A DNA stretch of 64,000 bases from Thermoanaerobacterium aotearoense (GCF_009905255.1 NZ_CP047602.1:1661501-1725500); one strand, 5' to 3'. Positions 52,676 to 61,992 are shown, counted from the first letter of the stretch. A program made the numbers and translations. Notes: generated by a model not told the origin, from the sequence alone.

Positions 52676-53335
52676 CTATTCTTCTTTCAGCGCTAAATCA
52701 TCCTTATTCACTTTTTCCATTTTTGTTATGGATACTTCATAGGCAGTTCTCGTTATAATTTCATTATTATCTCCTTTTTTTTGATATTCTCTGCTTTGCA
52801 CTCTTCCCCACAGCTTTATGCGATCGCCAACTTTCAATTTTTCACAAAATCTGGCATTTCTTCCCCATGCAATTACAGGAATGTAGTCAGACTTGCTGTA
52901 TGGTCTATTGACAGCCACAAGCAAATCGGATATTTCTCTTCCAAATGGAGTTGTTCTATAAACAGGCTCCTTGCATATAAATCCATCTAAAAATATCTCA
53001 TTAGGATTTTTAATGCTTTCATCGTCGCTTACGACTATAATGTCCCTTGCAAAAATGGTCAATATCAACCTATTTTTACCACCATTTGGCGACTGCCTAT
53101 TGTAAGACCTAAGCTGTCCTTCGATTTTTACCTTAGTGCCTGGAGCTAAATTTATACCTTCAAATAGCCTGTTTGAAATAGTGATTGGAAGCATATCCTT
53201 TGCATCACTTAGTCTTGGCACTTCAAGAGTGAAATTATAAAACTGCTCTCCATAAAGCTCGTGACTAAATTCCAAGTCATTTACAATTTTACCAGCTAAA
53301 TTAACCATGTTATTCCCCAATATATTGCCTGCCAT
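52676..53335 (-). CDS. Single-stranded DNA-binding protein with two OB folds
   Basis: 219 residues. The first OB fold (about 8-100: NMVNLAGKIVNDLEFSHELY; VKIEGQLRSYNRQ) and a second (about 112-205: FLDGFICKEPVYRTTPFGRE; DRIKLWGRVQSREYQKKG) both resemble SSB. A normal Firmicute SSB is one fold of about 150 residues plus an acidic tip; this protein has no DDDIPF-like tip, so it is likely a paralogue with a special role. SD AAGGGAGAG. Confidence 0.85.
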   Translation of the reverse strand: MAGNILGNNMVNLAGKIVNDLEFSHELYGEQFYNFTLEVPRLSDAKDMLPITISNRLFEGINLAPGTKVKIEGQLRSYNRQSPNGGKNRLILTIFARDIIVVSDDESIKNPNEIFLDGFICKEPVYRTTPFGREISDLLVAVNRPYSKSDYIPVIAWGRNARFCEKLKVGDRIKLWGRVQSREYQKKGDNNEIITRTAYEVSITKMEKVNKDDLALKEE

Positions 53336-53574
53336 CTGTTTACTCTCCCTTCCATCATGTGTACCTTCTTAAAATATAGATATTATCAAAGAAGAGCATT
53401 TATGACAGGTTTATTAAAATATTTAATCGTTTTACATAAATAAACTTCATTGAACCACCCAACCTCAATACGAAGTATTGCAAAAAAATTTTAATATTAT
53501 TTTTCTCAACATTATCAAAATAATATCATTAATTTTATTTTTTTGCAATTATTATTGTACAAGTTAATAAAATT
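53336..53574. other. AT-rich intergenic region
   Basis: 239 bp between the deacetylase end and the SSB start. It holds a small hairpin CAATAC-GAA-GTATTG (53466-53480) without a T-run on the plus strand, and several weak -10-like sequences. I see no ORF with an SD and cannot fix a promoter. Confidence 0.5.
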
Positions 53575-54345
53575 TTATTGTTTTTTATGTTGCCTTCCTT
53601 CGTGATCAATATAGTAATTTTCCTTATATATTAACTGACTTATAGGAACTATTTGATATCCATTTTCTTTCAGCTTATCGATAATGTACGGTATTGCCTC
53701 AGGTGTAAATTGGCCATTATTATGAAATAGAATAATAGAACCTTTTTTGACATTTGGCAATACTCTATTTATTATCGCCTCCGTATCAAGGCCTCTCCAA
53801 TCAAGCGAATCCACATCCCACTGTATGGTATAATATCCTAAACTCTTTGCTATCTCAATGACTTTATCATTGTAATCACCGTATGGAGGTCTAAATAAGT
53901 AAGGCTTTCGTCCAGTGATCTTTACAAGTTTCTCCTCACAGGCCTTTATCTCATCTACCATTTCTGAATCGCTTAACTGCGTCATGTGGGGATGTGTATT
54001 GCTGTGGTTTTCCACATCATGACCTTCTTCGTAAATTTTTTTTACAAGATCAGGATATTTATCAATCCAAAGTCCTGTCAAAAAAAATGTAGCCTTTACA
54101 TTTTTATCTCTTAATATCTGCAAAAGTCTTTCTGTCTTATCACTGCCCCATGATGCGTCAAACGATATAGCAACCCTCTTGTCAGGAATATCAACACTGT
54201 AAATAGGAAGCTGTCTATTTATATTAAATAGCGTATTTATAACAGGTGGAACGCCGTAATTTGTGTACAAAATAGATATAAATGCTAATACAAAAACAGC
54301 TAATAAGTTTATGATGACGCTTTTCTTGATATAATATATCTTCAC
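53575..54345 (-). CDS. PdaB-like polysaccharide deacetylase
   Basis: 256 residues. N-terminal membrane anchor (9-27), then a CE4 NodB domain: ISFDASWGSDKT (Asp-Ala in place of the usual Asp-Asp, as in PdaB), ENHSNTHPHM (metal His pair), RPPYGDYN and ILFHNNG. PdaB-type proteins act in spore cortex formation. GTG start; its SD (GGGAGG) lies in the 3' arm of the preceding terminator. Confidence 0.88.
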   Translation of the reverse strand: MKIYYIKKSVIINLLAVFVLAFISILYTNYGVPPVINTLFNINRQLPIYSVDIPDKRVAISFDASWGSDKTERLLQILRDKNVKATFFLTGLWIDKYPDLVKKIYEEGHDVENHSNTHPHMTQLSDSEMVDEIKACEEKLVKITGRKPYLFRPPYGDYNDKVIEIAKSLGYYTIQWDVDSLDWRGLDTEAIINRVLPNVKKGSIILFHNNGQFTPEAIPYIIDKLKENGYQIVPISQLIYKENYYIDHEGRQHKKQ

Positions 54346-54402
54346 AAAAAATAACCTCCCAACTACGAATCTATAATAAATTTATTCCTTTGGGAGGTTA
54401 TT
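54345..54402 (-). terminator. Terminator of the GH65 operon that contains the next gene's SD
   Basis: AATAACCTCCCAA (54402-54390) and TTGGGAGGTTATT (54362-54350) form a perfect 13-bp stem with a 27-nt loop, followed by TTTTT on the minus strand. GGGAGG in the 3' arm is the SD of the deacetylase GTG at 54345. Confidence 0.78.
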
Positions 54403-54411
54403 ATTACTATT

Positions 54412-55071
54412 TTATAGCAAGTTTAATATTGCCGATGAATCACTTAAGTCTTTTAAAACAATATCTGCCTCTTTCACCGTTTCATAATTGCCAACTCCGA
54501 TAGATAGCATCCCAGCTCTATTTATAGCTTCGATTCCAGCTTTAGAATCCTCTATTCCTATACATAATTTAGGTTCAACATCAATTCCATAAGCAGCATT
54601 TAAAAAAATTTCTGGATCTGGTTTGCCATTCTTTATTTTATTCGCATCAACGATATAATCGAATGTTTCTATTAATCCAAGGTTTAAAAGCACAGTTTTT
54701 GCATTTTTGCTTACAGAAGCAACAGCCATTTTTATTCCTCTATTTTTTAATTCCTTTATTAAATCTAATACGCCAGGAAGTATGTCCTTAGGTGTTATTT
54801 CCTTTATCATCTCTTTGTAGTATTCATTTTTTTTATCGGCCAGACGGTGCTTTTCTTCTTCACTGAAAGATTTATCGGTATTTTTTAAAATTATCTCCAA
54901 CGACTCAATTCTGCTGATGCCTTTTAAGTTTTCATTTATCTTCCTGTCAAAATATACATTTAATTCATCAGCTAATTTTTTCCACGCCAAGTAGTGGTAT
55001 TCTGCAGTATCCGTTATTACACCATCTAAATCAAATATCACTCCTTTGTATTTAACATCTTTATCTATCAA
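54412..55071 (-). CDS. pgmB: Beta-phosphoglucomutase
   Basis: Converts beta-glucose 1-phosphate to glucose 6-phosphate. 219 residues, HAD superfamily: VIFDLDGVITDTAEYHYLAW (nucleophile and acid/base Asp), KLADELNVYFDRKINENLKG, ASVSKNAKTVL and IGIEDSKAGIEAI. TTG start, SD GAGGTG. Overlaps the phosphorylase gene by 11 bp; an inverting GH65 phosphorylase yields beta-Glc1P, so the two reactions are sequential. Confidence 0.94.
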   Translation of the reverse strand: MIDKDVKYKGVIFDLDGVITDTAEYHYLAWKKLADELNVYFDRKINENLKGISRIESLEIILKNTDKSFSEEEKHRLADKKNEYYKEMIKEITPKDILPGVLDLIKELKNRGIKMAVASVSKNAKTVLLNLGLIETFDYIVDANKIKNGKPDPEIFLNAAYGIDVEPKLCIGIEDSKAGIEAINRAGMLSIGVGNYETVKEADIVLKDLSDSSAILNLL

Positions 55072-57397
55072 CTTTTTTCACCTCTTTTTCAACCGTATTA
55101 CCTTTTAAAAGCATTATTTCTTCATCATACACGCTAATTTTCAACATCTCGCCTTCAACCAACAAAAATGATGCCTTTTCTTGAGTAATATTTACATGTA
55201 TTTTGCAATTTTTATATCTGATATTGTAGGATAGTGACCTCCAGCTTTTAGGTATATTAGGCATAAAATGAAGTCCATCAGGATATGTCATCATTCCACC
55301 AAATCCGCTTATAATTGCACTCCACGCTCCAGCCATACAAGCAGTGTGTATCCCATCTTTAACATTTCCATTGTAATCATCTAGATCCATTCTCGCTGTC
55401 AGCATAAAATATTCATAGGCTTTGTCATAATATCCAATCTCATTAGCAAGAATGCTGAATATTGCTGGAGACAACGATGAATCATGAGTCGTTATTGGCT
55501 CATAGTAATCATAATTTCGTTTAACCTCGTCAATGCTAAATAATTCTCTTCTTAGGTACATAAGTAACAGTACATCGGGCTGCTTGCATATCTGATATCT
55601 GTATATATTTAGATAGTGCCTGTGAAGCAAAAGCGGCTTTTCATCTTCTAAATCTTTAGCATTCAATCTTTCTTTGTAGAGAAAGCTATCATCCTGAGGA
55701 ATAATTCCAAAATCATCCGAATACGGAAGATACATATTTTTTGCAGCATTATTCCATTCATTCAACTCTTCATCAGTAAGCCCAATCTTTTCTTTGATAT
55801 TCGTAAAATGATCGGGAGCTTTTCTAGCCATCTCCTTGGCAATAAAGCATGCGTACTCCAAGTTCATCTGTGCCATGTAATTTGTATACGCATTGTTGTC
55901 AACTAACGCCGTATACTCATCAGGTCCTGTTACGCAATTCAAGCAAAACTTATTATTTTTTAAAGGAATATACGCACCTATACTTATCCATAACCTTGCA
56001 GTTTCAAATACAATTTCTGCACCGTACTTATATAAAAATTCATAGTCTGAAGTTGCTTCAACATATTTTTTTATGGACAAAACTATATCGGAGTTTATAT
56101 GATATTGGGCAGTTCCAGCCGGAAAATAAGATGAACATTCCGGTCCATCTATCGTCCTCCATGGATAAAGAGCACCTTTATATCCCAATTCTTTTGCCCT
56201 TTTTCTGGCCGCATCTAATAAGTTGTAGCGAAACATTACAAAGTTTTTAGCAATCTCTGGCTTTGTGTACAGAAAAAACGGCATGATGTAAACATCAGAG
56301 TCCCAAAAATAGTGTCCTTCATATCCTTCACCAGTCAGCCCTTTGGCACATATATTCGCAATATCATTCTTTGATACAGACTGCAATAATTGAAATTCGT
56401 TGTACCTTATACCCTGCTGCAAAGAAATATCGCCGTCTATTTCCACATCTGCATCCGCCCAAAATTCTTCTAAATAATCAAACTGCTCCTTGAAGATGAT
56501 ATTTGCACCATCTAATTTAGCATTTACAACCTCATTAACTGCACTATCAATAAGCTTATCCTCTAAACATTCTCTTGATGTGTAGTATGAAATAAATTTA
56601 TCAAGCTGAAAAGTTTTGTCCTTTTCAGCATCAATAGAAAATTCAAAACATATTTTATCATCTGATTTATAATTTTTAATCTCATAATGACAATCAGTTT
56701 TAACATCATGGTTCACGGAACAAACGTATTTTAATTTGCTTCTTTTTGTGCTTTGCATTAACCATCCAATGCATCCGTCAACATAGCTATCTATAGTATT
56801 TATGACTTTCCCTCTCATGTTGTTTCCTACTCGCATGTCATCTGTCTCATTTCCATAATATATATTTCCATCGACTTCGGAAATCAACTTTACCTTTCCA
56901 TTAAAGTTTAACGGTTTAAAGCTAAAAACTATAGTGCCTAAATGCTGCCTTTTAAAAGAAATTAATCTTTTTACACTTATCTCAAGTTTTTTCCTTTTCT
57001 CATTCTCCCAAACAATTTTTCGCTCTGTAAACCCTTCTTTCATGTCAAGTGTTCTTTCATATTCAATCAAATTGCCTTTTAACAAGTCAAATGGTTCGTC
57101 ATCTACAAACAATTTTACAATTTTGCTATCAGCAACATTTACCATTGCTTCACCGTAAGTTGGAAAACCATATCCACCTTCTGCATAATTGATATCATAG
57201 ATTTCATAAAATCCGTTAATATATGTTGCATTAAATGATGTTCCATTAGGACCTGAGTAACCTTCTTCAAATGTACCCCTCATGCCAAAATATCCATTTC
57301 CTAAAGAAAAAATAGTTTCATTGCGATAATTTGTTTCTATACGGAATTTGCTTTCTCTTATCTTCCACTCATCATAAGGATATATTGATTTTTTCAT
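55061..57397 (-). CDS. GH65 disaccharide phosphorylase (kojibiose-phosphorylase type)
   Basis: Phosphorolyses an alpha-glucosyl disaccharide to glucose and beta-Glc1P. 778 residues from ATG 57397 (SD GGAGG). N-terminal super-beta-sandwich, then the (alpha/alpha)6 barrel: GHYFWDSDVYIMPFF, YPWRTIDGPECSSYFPAGTAQYHI, the general-acid Glu in VTGPDEYTALVDNNAYTNYM, and the phosphate-binding THDSSLSPAIF. Length and GPDEYTALV resemble kojibiose phosphorylase of Thermoanaerobacter brockii. Trehalose or nigerose specificity cannot be excluded by eye. Confidence 0.88.
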   Translation of the reverse strand: MKKSIYPYDEWKIRESKFRIETNYRNETIFSLGNGYFGMRGTFEEGYSGPNGTSFNATYINGFYEIYDINYAEGGYGFPTYGEAMVNVADSKIVKLFVDDEPFDLLKGNLIEYERTLDMKEGFTERKIVWENEKRKKLEISVKRLISFKRQHLGTIVFSFKPLNFNGKVKLISEVDGNIYYGNETDDMRVGNNMRGKVINTIDSYVDGCIGWLMQSTKRSKLKYVCSVNHDVKTDCHYEIKNYKSDDKICFEFSIDAEKDKTFQLDKFISYYTSRECLEDKLIDSAVNEVVNAKLDGANIIFKEQFDYLEEFWADADVEIDGDISLQQGIRYNEFQLLQSVSKNDIANICAKGLTGEGYEGHYFWDSDVYIMPFFLYTKPEIAKNFVMFRYNLLDAARKRAKELGYKGALYPWRTIDGPECSSYFPAGTAQYHINSDIVLSIKKYVEATSDYEFLYKYGAEIVFETARLWISIGAYIPLKNNKFCLNCVTGPDEYTALVDNNAYTNYMAQMNLEYACFIAKEMARKAPDHFTNIKEKIGLTDEELNEWNNAAKNMYLPYSDDFGIIPQDDSFLYKERLNAKDLEDEKPLLLHRHYLNIYRYQICKQPDVLLLMYLRRELFSIDEVKRNYDYYEPITTHDSSLSPAIFSILANEIGYYDKAYEYFMLTARMDLDDYNGNVKDGIHTACMAGAWSAIISGFGGMMTYPDGLHFMPNIPKSWRSLSYNIRYKNCKIHVNITQEKASFLLVEGEMLKISVYDEEIMLLKGNTVEKEVKKVDR

Positions 57398-57433
57398 TTG
57401 AACCTCCACGCTTTCTAAATAAAGTCGACAAAC

Positions 57434-58279
57434 CTATTTTATTGCACCAGCCATGACACCTTTAATAATGTATTTCTGTGAGAACAGGTAAAATATAATT
57501 ACCGGTATTATCGTCAGCACTAAACCTGCTAATGCCAAATTCCACTCTATGGTAAACTCTCCAAAGAAGAAAAATGTTGACAGCGGAATAGTTCTGAGAT
57601 TAGGACTCCGCAAAACCAATGACGGAAGCAAATAGTCATTCCAGAATGATATAACATTCAATATAGCCACAGTCACAATAATAGGTTTAAGGTTAGGAAA
57701 AACTATTCTCCAAAACAATTGAAATTTATTGCATCCATCAATCGTAGCAGCTTCCTCCATTTCAAGCGGAACATTTTTAATAAATCCATGAAACAAAAAT
57801 GTAGACATACCTATACCAAAACCTATATTCATAAAGATAAGCCCGTATCTGGTATCAATCAGCGAAAAATTCGTCCCCGGAATCTGCCACTTGCTTAGAT
57901 ACTGCACTAATGGTATCATGACAGATTGAAATGGTATCAGCATTGTTGCGACAAATGTATAAAAAATGATATTGGAAATAGTCGTTTTATTCCTTTCGAG
58001 AACCCATGCCGCCATCGATGATAACACGATTATAAACACGACACTTGTAACTGTTATAAACAGAGAATTGCCCAAAGCAGTCAAAAAATCCATCTTTTGT
58101 ATTGCCTGAATATAATATGTGAAATTTAAGGCCTTAGGTAGACTTAATTCATTCGTAAATATTTCTTTTCTATCTTTGAAAGAATTAATAACCATGATGT
58201 AGACAGGAAATATAACGAATAGTGTCAATATCCAACCGAATATTTCTAAAATAGTCATATTTTTTTTGGTTTTCTCCAT
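57434..58279 (-). CDS. Carbohydrate ABC transporter permease (MalG-like)
   Basis: 281 residues with six transmembrane helices and the EAA loop EMEEAATIDGCNKFQLFWRI. Begins at ATG 58279, whose A is shared with the stop of the partner permease gene. Forms the membrane channel for the binding protein encoded at 59242-60525. No ATPase gene is present, so a shared MsmX-type ATPase elsewhere is likely. Confidence 0.92.
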   Translation of the reverse strand: MEKTKKNMTILEIFGWILTLFVIFPVYIMVINSFKDRKEIFTNELSLPKALNFTYYIQAIQKMDFLTALGNSLFITVTSVVFIIVLSSMAAWVLERNKTTISNIIFYTFVATMLIPFQSVMIPLVQYLSKWQIPGTNFSLIDTRYGLIFMNIGFGIGMSTFLFHGFIKNVPLEMEEAATIDGCNKFQLFWRIVFPNLKPIIVTVAILNVISFWNDYLLPSLVLRSPNLRTIPLSTFFFFGEFTIEWNLALAGLVLTIIPVIIFYLFSQKYIIKGVMAGAIK

Positions 58280-59154
58280 CACATCTCAACCTCTCTTTTC
58301 TTCGTTAAATACACCTGTACAAGTGTAATAGCCATTATTACAACAAAAAATACAACAGCTTTTGATTGAGCTATGGCATATTGATTGTGCTTATACGCCG
58401 TCTGCACTATATTCATCGTCAATAATTCTGTCGTACCATAAGGTCCTCCATTAGTAAGCGATAAATTTGTGTCATATTGCTTAAATGAATTTGATAAAGT
58501 TATAAAAAGGCTTATAGTAAAAGAAGGAACAGTAAGCGGCAGTATTATGTTAAAAAGTCTTCTTACAGGACCTGCGCCATCAATAAGAGATGCTTCGATT
58601 ATGTCCGGGTTAATGCTTTCTAATCCAGCAATATATATGATCATTACGTACCCAGACATTTGCCACGCCGACACAATTACAATGCTCCAAAAGGCCATAT
58701 TAGGATCATTTATCCAGTTGAAGAATATATTTGAGGCGTGTAACACAGTTCCCAACTGCACAAATAGTTTTGTAAATATAAATTGCCAAATAAATCCTAA
58801 TATCAAGCCGCCTATTAAATTAGGCATAAAGAAAATAGATCTTAAAATATTTCTGGTTCTCATTTTTCTGGTAACGAGAAGTGCTAAAGAAAAACCAATT
58901 ATATTTGAAACTATTACCATAATAATCGCATATCTAAAAGTCAATAAAAATGCGCTTAAAAAATTTTGATCTTTAAATACCTTTAAATAGTTGTTAAATG
59001 CTACAAATTTTGAACCAAAAAATGTGAACCCATCCCAATCTGTAAAAGAATAAATTATGCCTAATATAAAAGGAATTATTACTACATTTATGAAGATAAA
59101 CAGCGATGGTATCAAAAATAGCCAAAACGTCAATCTACTGCTATTTTTTTTCAT
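58279..59154 (-). CDS. Carbohydrate ABC transporter permease (MalF-like)
   Basis: 291 residues from ATG 59154 (SD TAGGAGTG; frame open to 59211). About six helices; EAA loop DIIEASLIDGAGPVRRLFNI. Order in the operon is binding protein, this permease, the MalG-like permease, phosphorylase, beta-PGM. Confidence 0.92.
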   Translation of the reverse strand: MKKNSSRLTFWLFLIPSLFIFINVVIIPFILGIIYSFTDWDGFTFFGSKFVAFNNYLKVFKDQNFLSAFLLTFRYAIIMVIVSNIIGFSLALLVTRKMRTRNILRSIFFMPNLIGGLILGFIWQFIFTKLFVQLGTVLHASNIFFNWINDPNMAFWSIVIVSAWQMSGYVMIIYIAGLESINPDIIEASLIDGAGPVRRLFNIILPLTVPSFTISLFITLSNSFKQYDTNLSLTNGGPYGTTELLTMNIVQTAYKHNQYAIAQSKAVVFFVVIMAITLVQVYLTKKREVEM

Positions 59155-59190
59155 ATTTTCACTCCTATCGTATGCACATTGATTTAAATT

Positions 59191-59232
59191 AGGACATACT
59201 TCTTCTAACATATAATTTAAGAAGTATGTCCT
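59191..59232. repeat. 14-bp inverted repeat after the binding-protein gene
   Basis: AGGACATACTTCTT and AAGAAGTATGTCCT flank 14 nt, 9 bp beyond the stop of the sugar-binding-protein gene and before the permease SD. No T-run follows on the minus strand (TAATTTAA). Likely stabilises the upstream mRNA or attenuates read-through so that binding protein exceeds permease. Confidence 0.7.
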
Positions 59233-59241
59233 TTAAGCTAA

Positions 59242-60525
59242 TTACTTGCCAGCATCTTGAACCCAAACATTTGTCAATTCTGACAAGAATTGATCGTCAT
59301 TTTTTATAAGTCCAGCATAGTATTTCTGAATTACATTAGAACCATCAACATCTATTCCGTTAGGGAAGTAGTTGTTGTACACCCAAGGAATAATTTGACC
59401 TTTATCAACATACTGAGCAACTTCCGCTGCCAGTGGAGCCTTTGGAGCTTTTACTCCTTTATACGCTGGAATAAACTTCAAAGTATCTGCAGAATATTCT
59501 TGTCCTTTATCGCTTGTTATCAACCAATCTAAAAATTCAATTGCAGCTTTTTGCTGTTCTGGAGTTGCATATTTATTTACACGCCAAGCAGTAGCAGTAC
59601 CAACAGCCAATTTTGTATTTCCACCAGTCGGGAACGGAATAATTCCATAATCAAAATTAGGTTTGTCTTGATCCAAAACTGATTGTACCCAGTCGCCTTG
59701 ATGTATCATAGCATATTTGCCGCTTGCAAATCCCGCCACTTGATCATCGTATGAATCAAGTGCACTGTTTGTATATGGTTTTATCCTGTCCATGTCTTTT
59801 ATCCATTGGACTACACTTGGTATATCTTTCATAGTGATTTGCCCTTTGTCGAGCTTCTCTATGTCAGTCTTGTAGTTTGGATCAACTGCGAAAGCCCAGT
59901 TAAAAGGATGTATAAATGAGAAGTACGTCTCTTTCGCAAAAGCAATAGGTTTAACAACACCGTTTAATTTCGACAATTTTTCACATGCATTAACTAATGC
60001 ATCAATGCTTGTTATTGATGCTGGATCTATGTTTGCCTCTTTAAACAAATTTTTATTGTAAATCAAACCATACCCTTCAACTGCTGAAGGAAGACCATAT
60101 AATTTGCCATCAACAGTGACATCATCTTTCACTCCATCTGCCAACATTTCAGCGGCTTTCGAATTTTTTATTTCAGCCATATACGGTTGAAATTTAGGAG
60201 TATCTGGTCCAGCAATAGTAAATATTGTAGGTGCTTTTTCAGGTGATGCAGAAAACTGAGACTGCAAAACAGTTGCAAAGTTATCTCCTGAAGTACCCAA
60301 AAGTTTTACTTCTACTTTATCCTGTGATTTATTGTAGTCATCAATTATTGTTTGAAGATCTGACTGTATTTCGGTTTTACTTTGCATAACGGTTATAGTT
60401 ATTTTGCTGTTCTGACCAGAAGATGTACCATTTTGACTCGTTTTGCTATTATTGCTTGATGAACACCCCGTCACTAAAGCAGCTATCAAGATCGTCGAAA
60501 TTAACAAACTCAGTATTTTTTTCAT
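59242..60525 (-). CDS. Sugar ABC transporter substrate-binding lipoprotein
   Basis: 427 residues from ATG 60525 (SD AGGAGGAG). Signal peptide with lipobox LVTGC, a Ser/Asn linker, then a class D (family 1) sugar-binding fold with GLIYNKNLFKEANIDPAS and YAMIHQGDWVQSVL. Given the adjacent GH65 phosphorylase, the ligand is probably an alpha-glucosyl disaccharide such as kojibiose or trehalose. Confidence 0.92.
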   Translation of the reverse strand: MKKILSLLISTILIAALVTGCSSSNNSKTSQNGTSSGQNSKITITVMQSKTEIQSDLQTIIDDYNKSQDKVEVKLLGTSGDNFATVLQSQFSASPEKAPTIFTIAGPDTPKFQPYMAEIKNSKAAEMLADGVKDDVTVDGKLYGLPSAVEGYGLIYNKNLFKEANIDPASITSIDALVNACEKLSKLNGVVKPIAFAKETYFSFIHPFNWAFAVDPNYKTDIEKLDKGQITMKDIPSVVQWIKDMDRIKPYTNSALDSYDDQVAGFASGKYAMIHQGDWVQSVLDQDKPNFDYGIIPFPTGGNTKLAVGTATAWRVNKYATPEQQKAAIEFLDWLITSDKGQEYSADTLKFIPAYKGVKAPKAPLAAEVAQYVDKGQIIPWVYNNYFPNGIDVDGSNVIQKYYAGLIKNDDQFLSELTNVWVQDAGK

Positions 60526-60762
60526 ACAAACACTCCTCCTATTTTTTATTTTTATGATGATCATAAAATTGCAATTGAATTTTTTATTTAGCACCCCCTT
60601 ATAGTTTTTCCAGATAAGCAGCATAAAACTTATCATGCATAAACCAAAAATTTGACTTAAATCCGGCAAGCACTGACACTTCAAATATTTTTTCAAAAAA
60701 TACTTTTAATGATCTTATCTATTGCTTGATTGCTTGCCAAATTTAAGCTTGATAAAGTATAA

Positions 60763-60778
60763 CTGTAACCGCTTACAG
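60763..60778. promoter_or_regulatory. LacI-family/cre-like operator O1
   Basis: CTGTAACCGCTTACAG, extended by AA/TT on each side, lies about 25 bp downstream of the predicted start of the sugar operon. Matches both a LacI-family site and the CcpA cre consensus TGWAANCGNTNWCA. Confidence 0.75.
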
Positions 60779-60848
60779 TTTTCTCACAAATAAAAGTTAC
60801 AGTTTTTTTATATCATCCAATCTAAGATAGACTGTCAATAAACACAAT

Positions 60849-60864
60849 CTGTAACCGCTTACAG
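60849..60864. promoter_or_regulatory. LacI-family/cre-like operator O2
   Basis: Identical CTGTAACCGCTTACAG, 86 bp from O1, just upstream of the -35 element. Two identical sites on either side of the promoter would allow looping by a LacI tetramer or dimer pair. Confidence 0.75.
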
Positions 60865-60916
60865 CTATATTGTAGCACCTTTTAAAAAAATAATCAATAG
60901 GTTTTCAATTATTTTT

Positions 60917-61939
60917 TTAAATTTTTTGTGCATCTCTTTTAATGCAAGATTGACGAATAATCAATCTATGCTTTAAAATAACCTTCTTCTCAGATATCTT
61001 TTTATTATCGATTATCTTTATCAGCATGCGAGCTGCAACAGCACCAATATCATACATAGGCTGTGCAACTGTAGCTAAAGCTGGCCTCGTTACCTCTGCC
61101 AAATCAAGATTATCAAATCCTATTACCGAAACATCTTCCGGACATTTTAAACCAGCATCAAAAATAGCGTTAATAGCTCCCATAGCCATTATATCACTGA
61201 AAGCAAAAATAGCATCTGGTTTTACATTGCCCATTAGCATTTCTTTTGCAGCCATATATCCCCCTTTTGCCTTAAAATTGCTTTCTTTTATCAGCTCATC
61301 ATACACTTTAAGACCAGCTTCTTTCATAGCATCAAGAAATCCATAAAGTCTATCGACACTATCAACAGTTTCCTTCATACCGTTCAAATCACCATGAATA
61401 ACACCTATCTTTTTATGCCCCTGCGATATTAAGTACTTTGTAGCATCGTAAGCAGCTTTCCTATTGTCTATTACTACATACGGTATATCATAGCTTGTAG
61501 CTCTTCCGGCTAATACTAATGGTATTTTTCTATCTTTGAAAATATGGTATATTTCATCAGAAAAATAATCACTGTGGAATATTATGCCATCTACCCATCT
61601 ACTTTTCAGCATGTCGATGTACTGTATTTCTTTATCCCTTGAATTATCGGCATTACAAAGAATTATGTTGTACTTATATATATTGCACACATCTTCTATC
61701 CCTCGAACAACTTCACTATAATATGGGTTAGATATGTCAGGAACTATTAATCCTATAGTATTTGTCTTCTTCATTGCCAAACTGCGTGCTAATATGCTTG
61801 GCTCATAGCCAAGCTCTTTTGCTGCTTTTAATACGCTTTCCCTTGCCTTTTCACTGACATATGGGCTATTATTAAAAACCCTTGAAACAGTCGCTGTTGA
61901 GACATTTGCCAGTTTTGCTACATCATCTATATTTGCCAT
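60917..61939 (-). CDS. LacI family transcriptional regulator
   Basis: 340 residues from ATG 61939. Helix-turn-helix NIDDVAKLANVSTATVSRVFNN with hinge EPSILARSLA, then a periplasmic-binding-like sensor domain (TIGLIVPDISNPYYSEVVRG; VSVIGFDNLDLAEVTRPAL). Lies between two ABC transporter gene sets and next to three matching operators, one in its own upstream region, so it likely represses the phosphorylase operon and itself. It could also be a CcpA-like protein, though it lies in a dedicated sugar cluster. Confidence 0.92.
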   Translation of the reverse strand: MANIDDVAKLANVSTATVSRVFNNSPYVSEKARESVLKAAKELGYEPSILARSLAMKKTNTIGLIVPDISNPYYSEVVRGIEDVCNIYKYNIILCNADNSRDKEIQYIDMLKSRWVDGIIFHSDYFSDEIYHIFKDRKIPLVLAGRATSYDIPYVVIDNRKAAYDATKYLISQGHKKIGVIHGDLNGMKETVDSVDRLYGFLDAMKEAGLKVYDELIKESNFKAKGGYMAAKEMLMGNVKPDAIFAFSDIMAMGAINAIFDAGLKCPEDVSVIGFDNLDLAEVTRPALATVAQPMYDIGAVAARMLIKIIDNKKISEKKVILKHRLIIRQSCIKRDAQKI

Positions 61940-61992
61940 ACAAACAATACATTCCCTTCGCAATAATATTAAAGTCGCAACGCGCATAAAAT

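Larger units (their letters stand above)
60526..60916 (-). promoter_or_regulatory. 391-bp regulatory region and long leader of the GH65 sugar operon
   Basis: Promoter TTGACA (60838-60833), 17-bp spacer, TGATAT (60815-60810), giving a leader of about 280 nt. Two LacI-type operators flank it. The leader contains GGCAAGCA (60666-60673, plus strand) and TGCTTGCC (60731-60738) as distant arms around TATTTTTT-G-AAAAAATA, so it can fold. The frame of the binding protein runs to 60696 without an SD. I recognise no known riboswitch. Confidence 0.6.

Noticed and set aside
53466-53480. CAATAC-GAA-GTATTG as a terminator or operator of the SSB gene
   Set aside because: The 6-bp stem has no T-run in the right place and no adjoining promoter, so no function can be supported.
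60526-60696. N-terminal extension of the sugar-binding protein (start at 60696)
   Set aside because: It has no SD and would bury the signal peptide and lipobox 57 residues into the protein; ATG 60525 has a strong SD.
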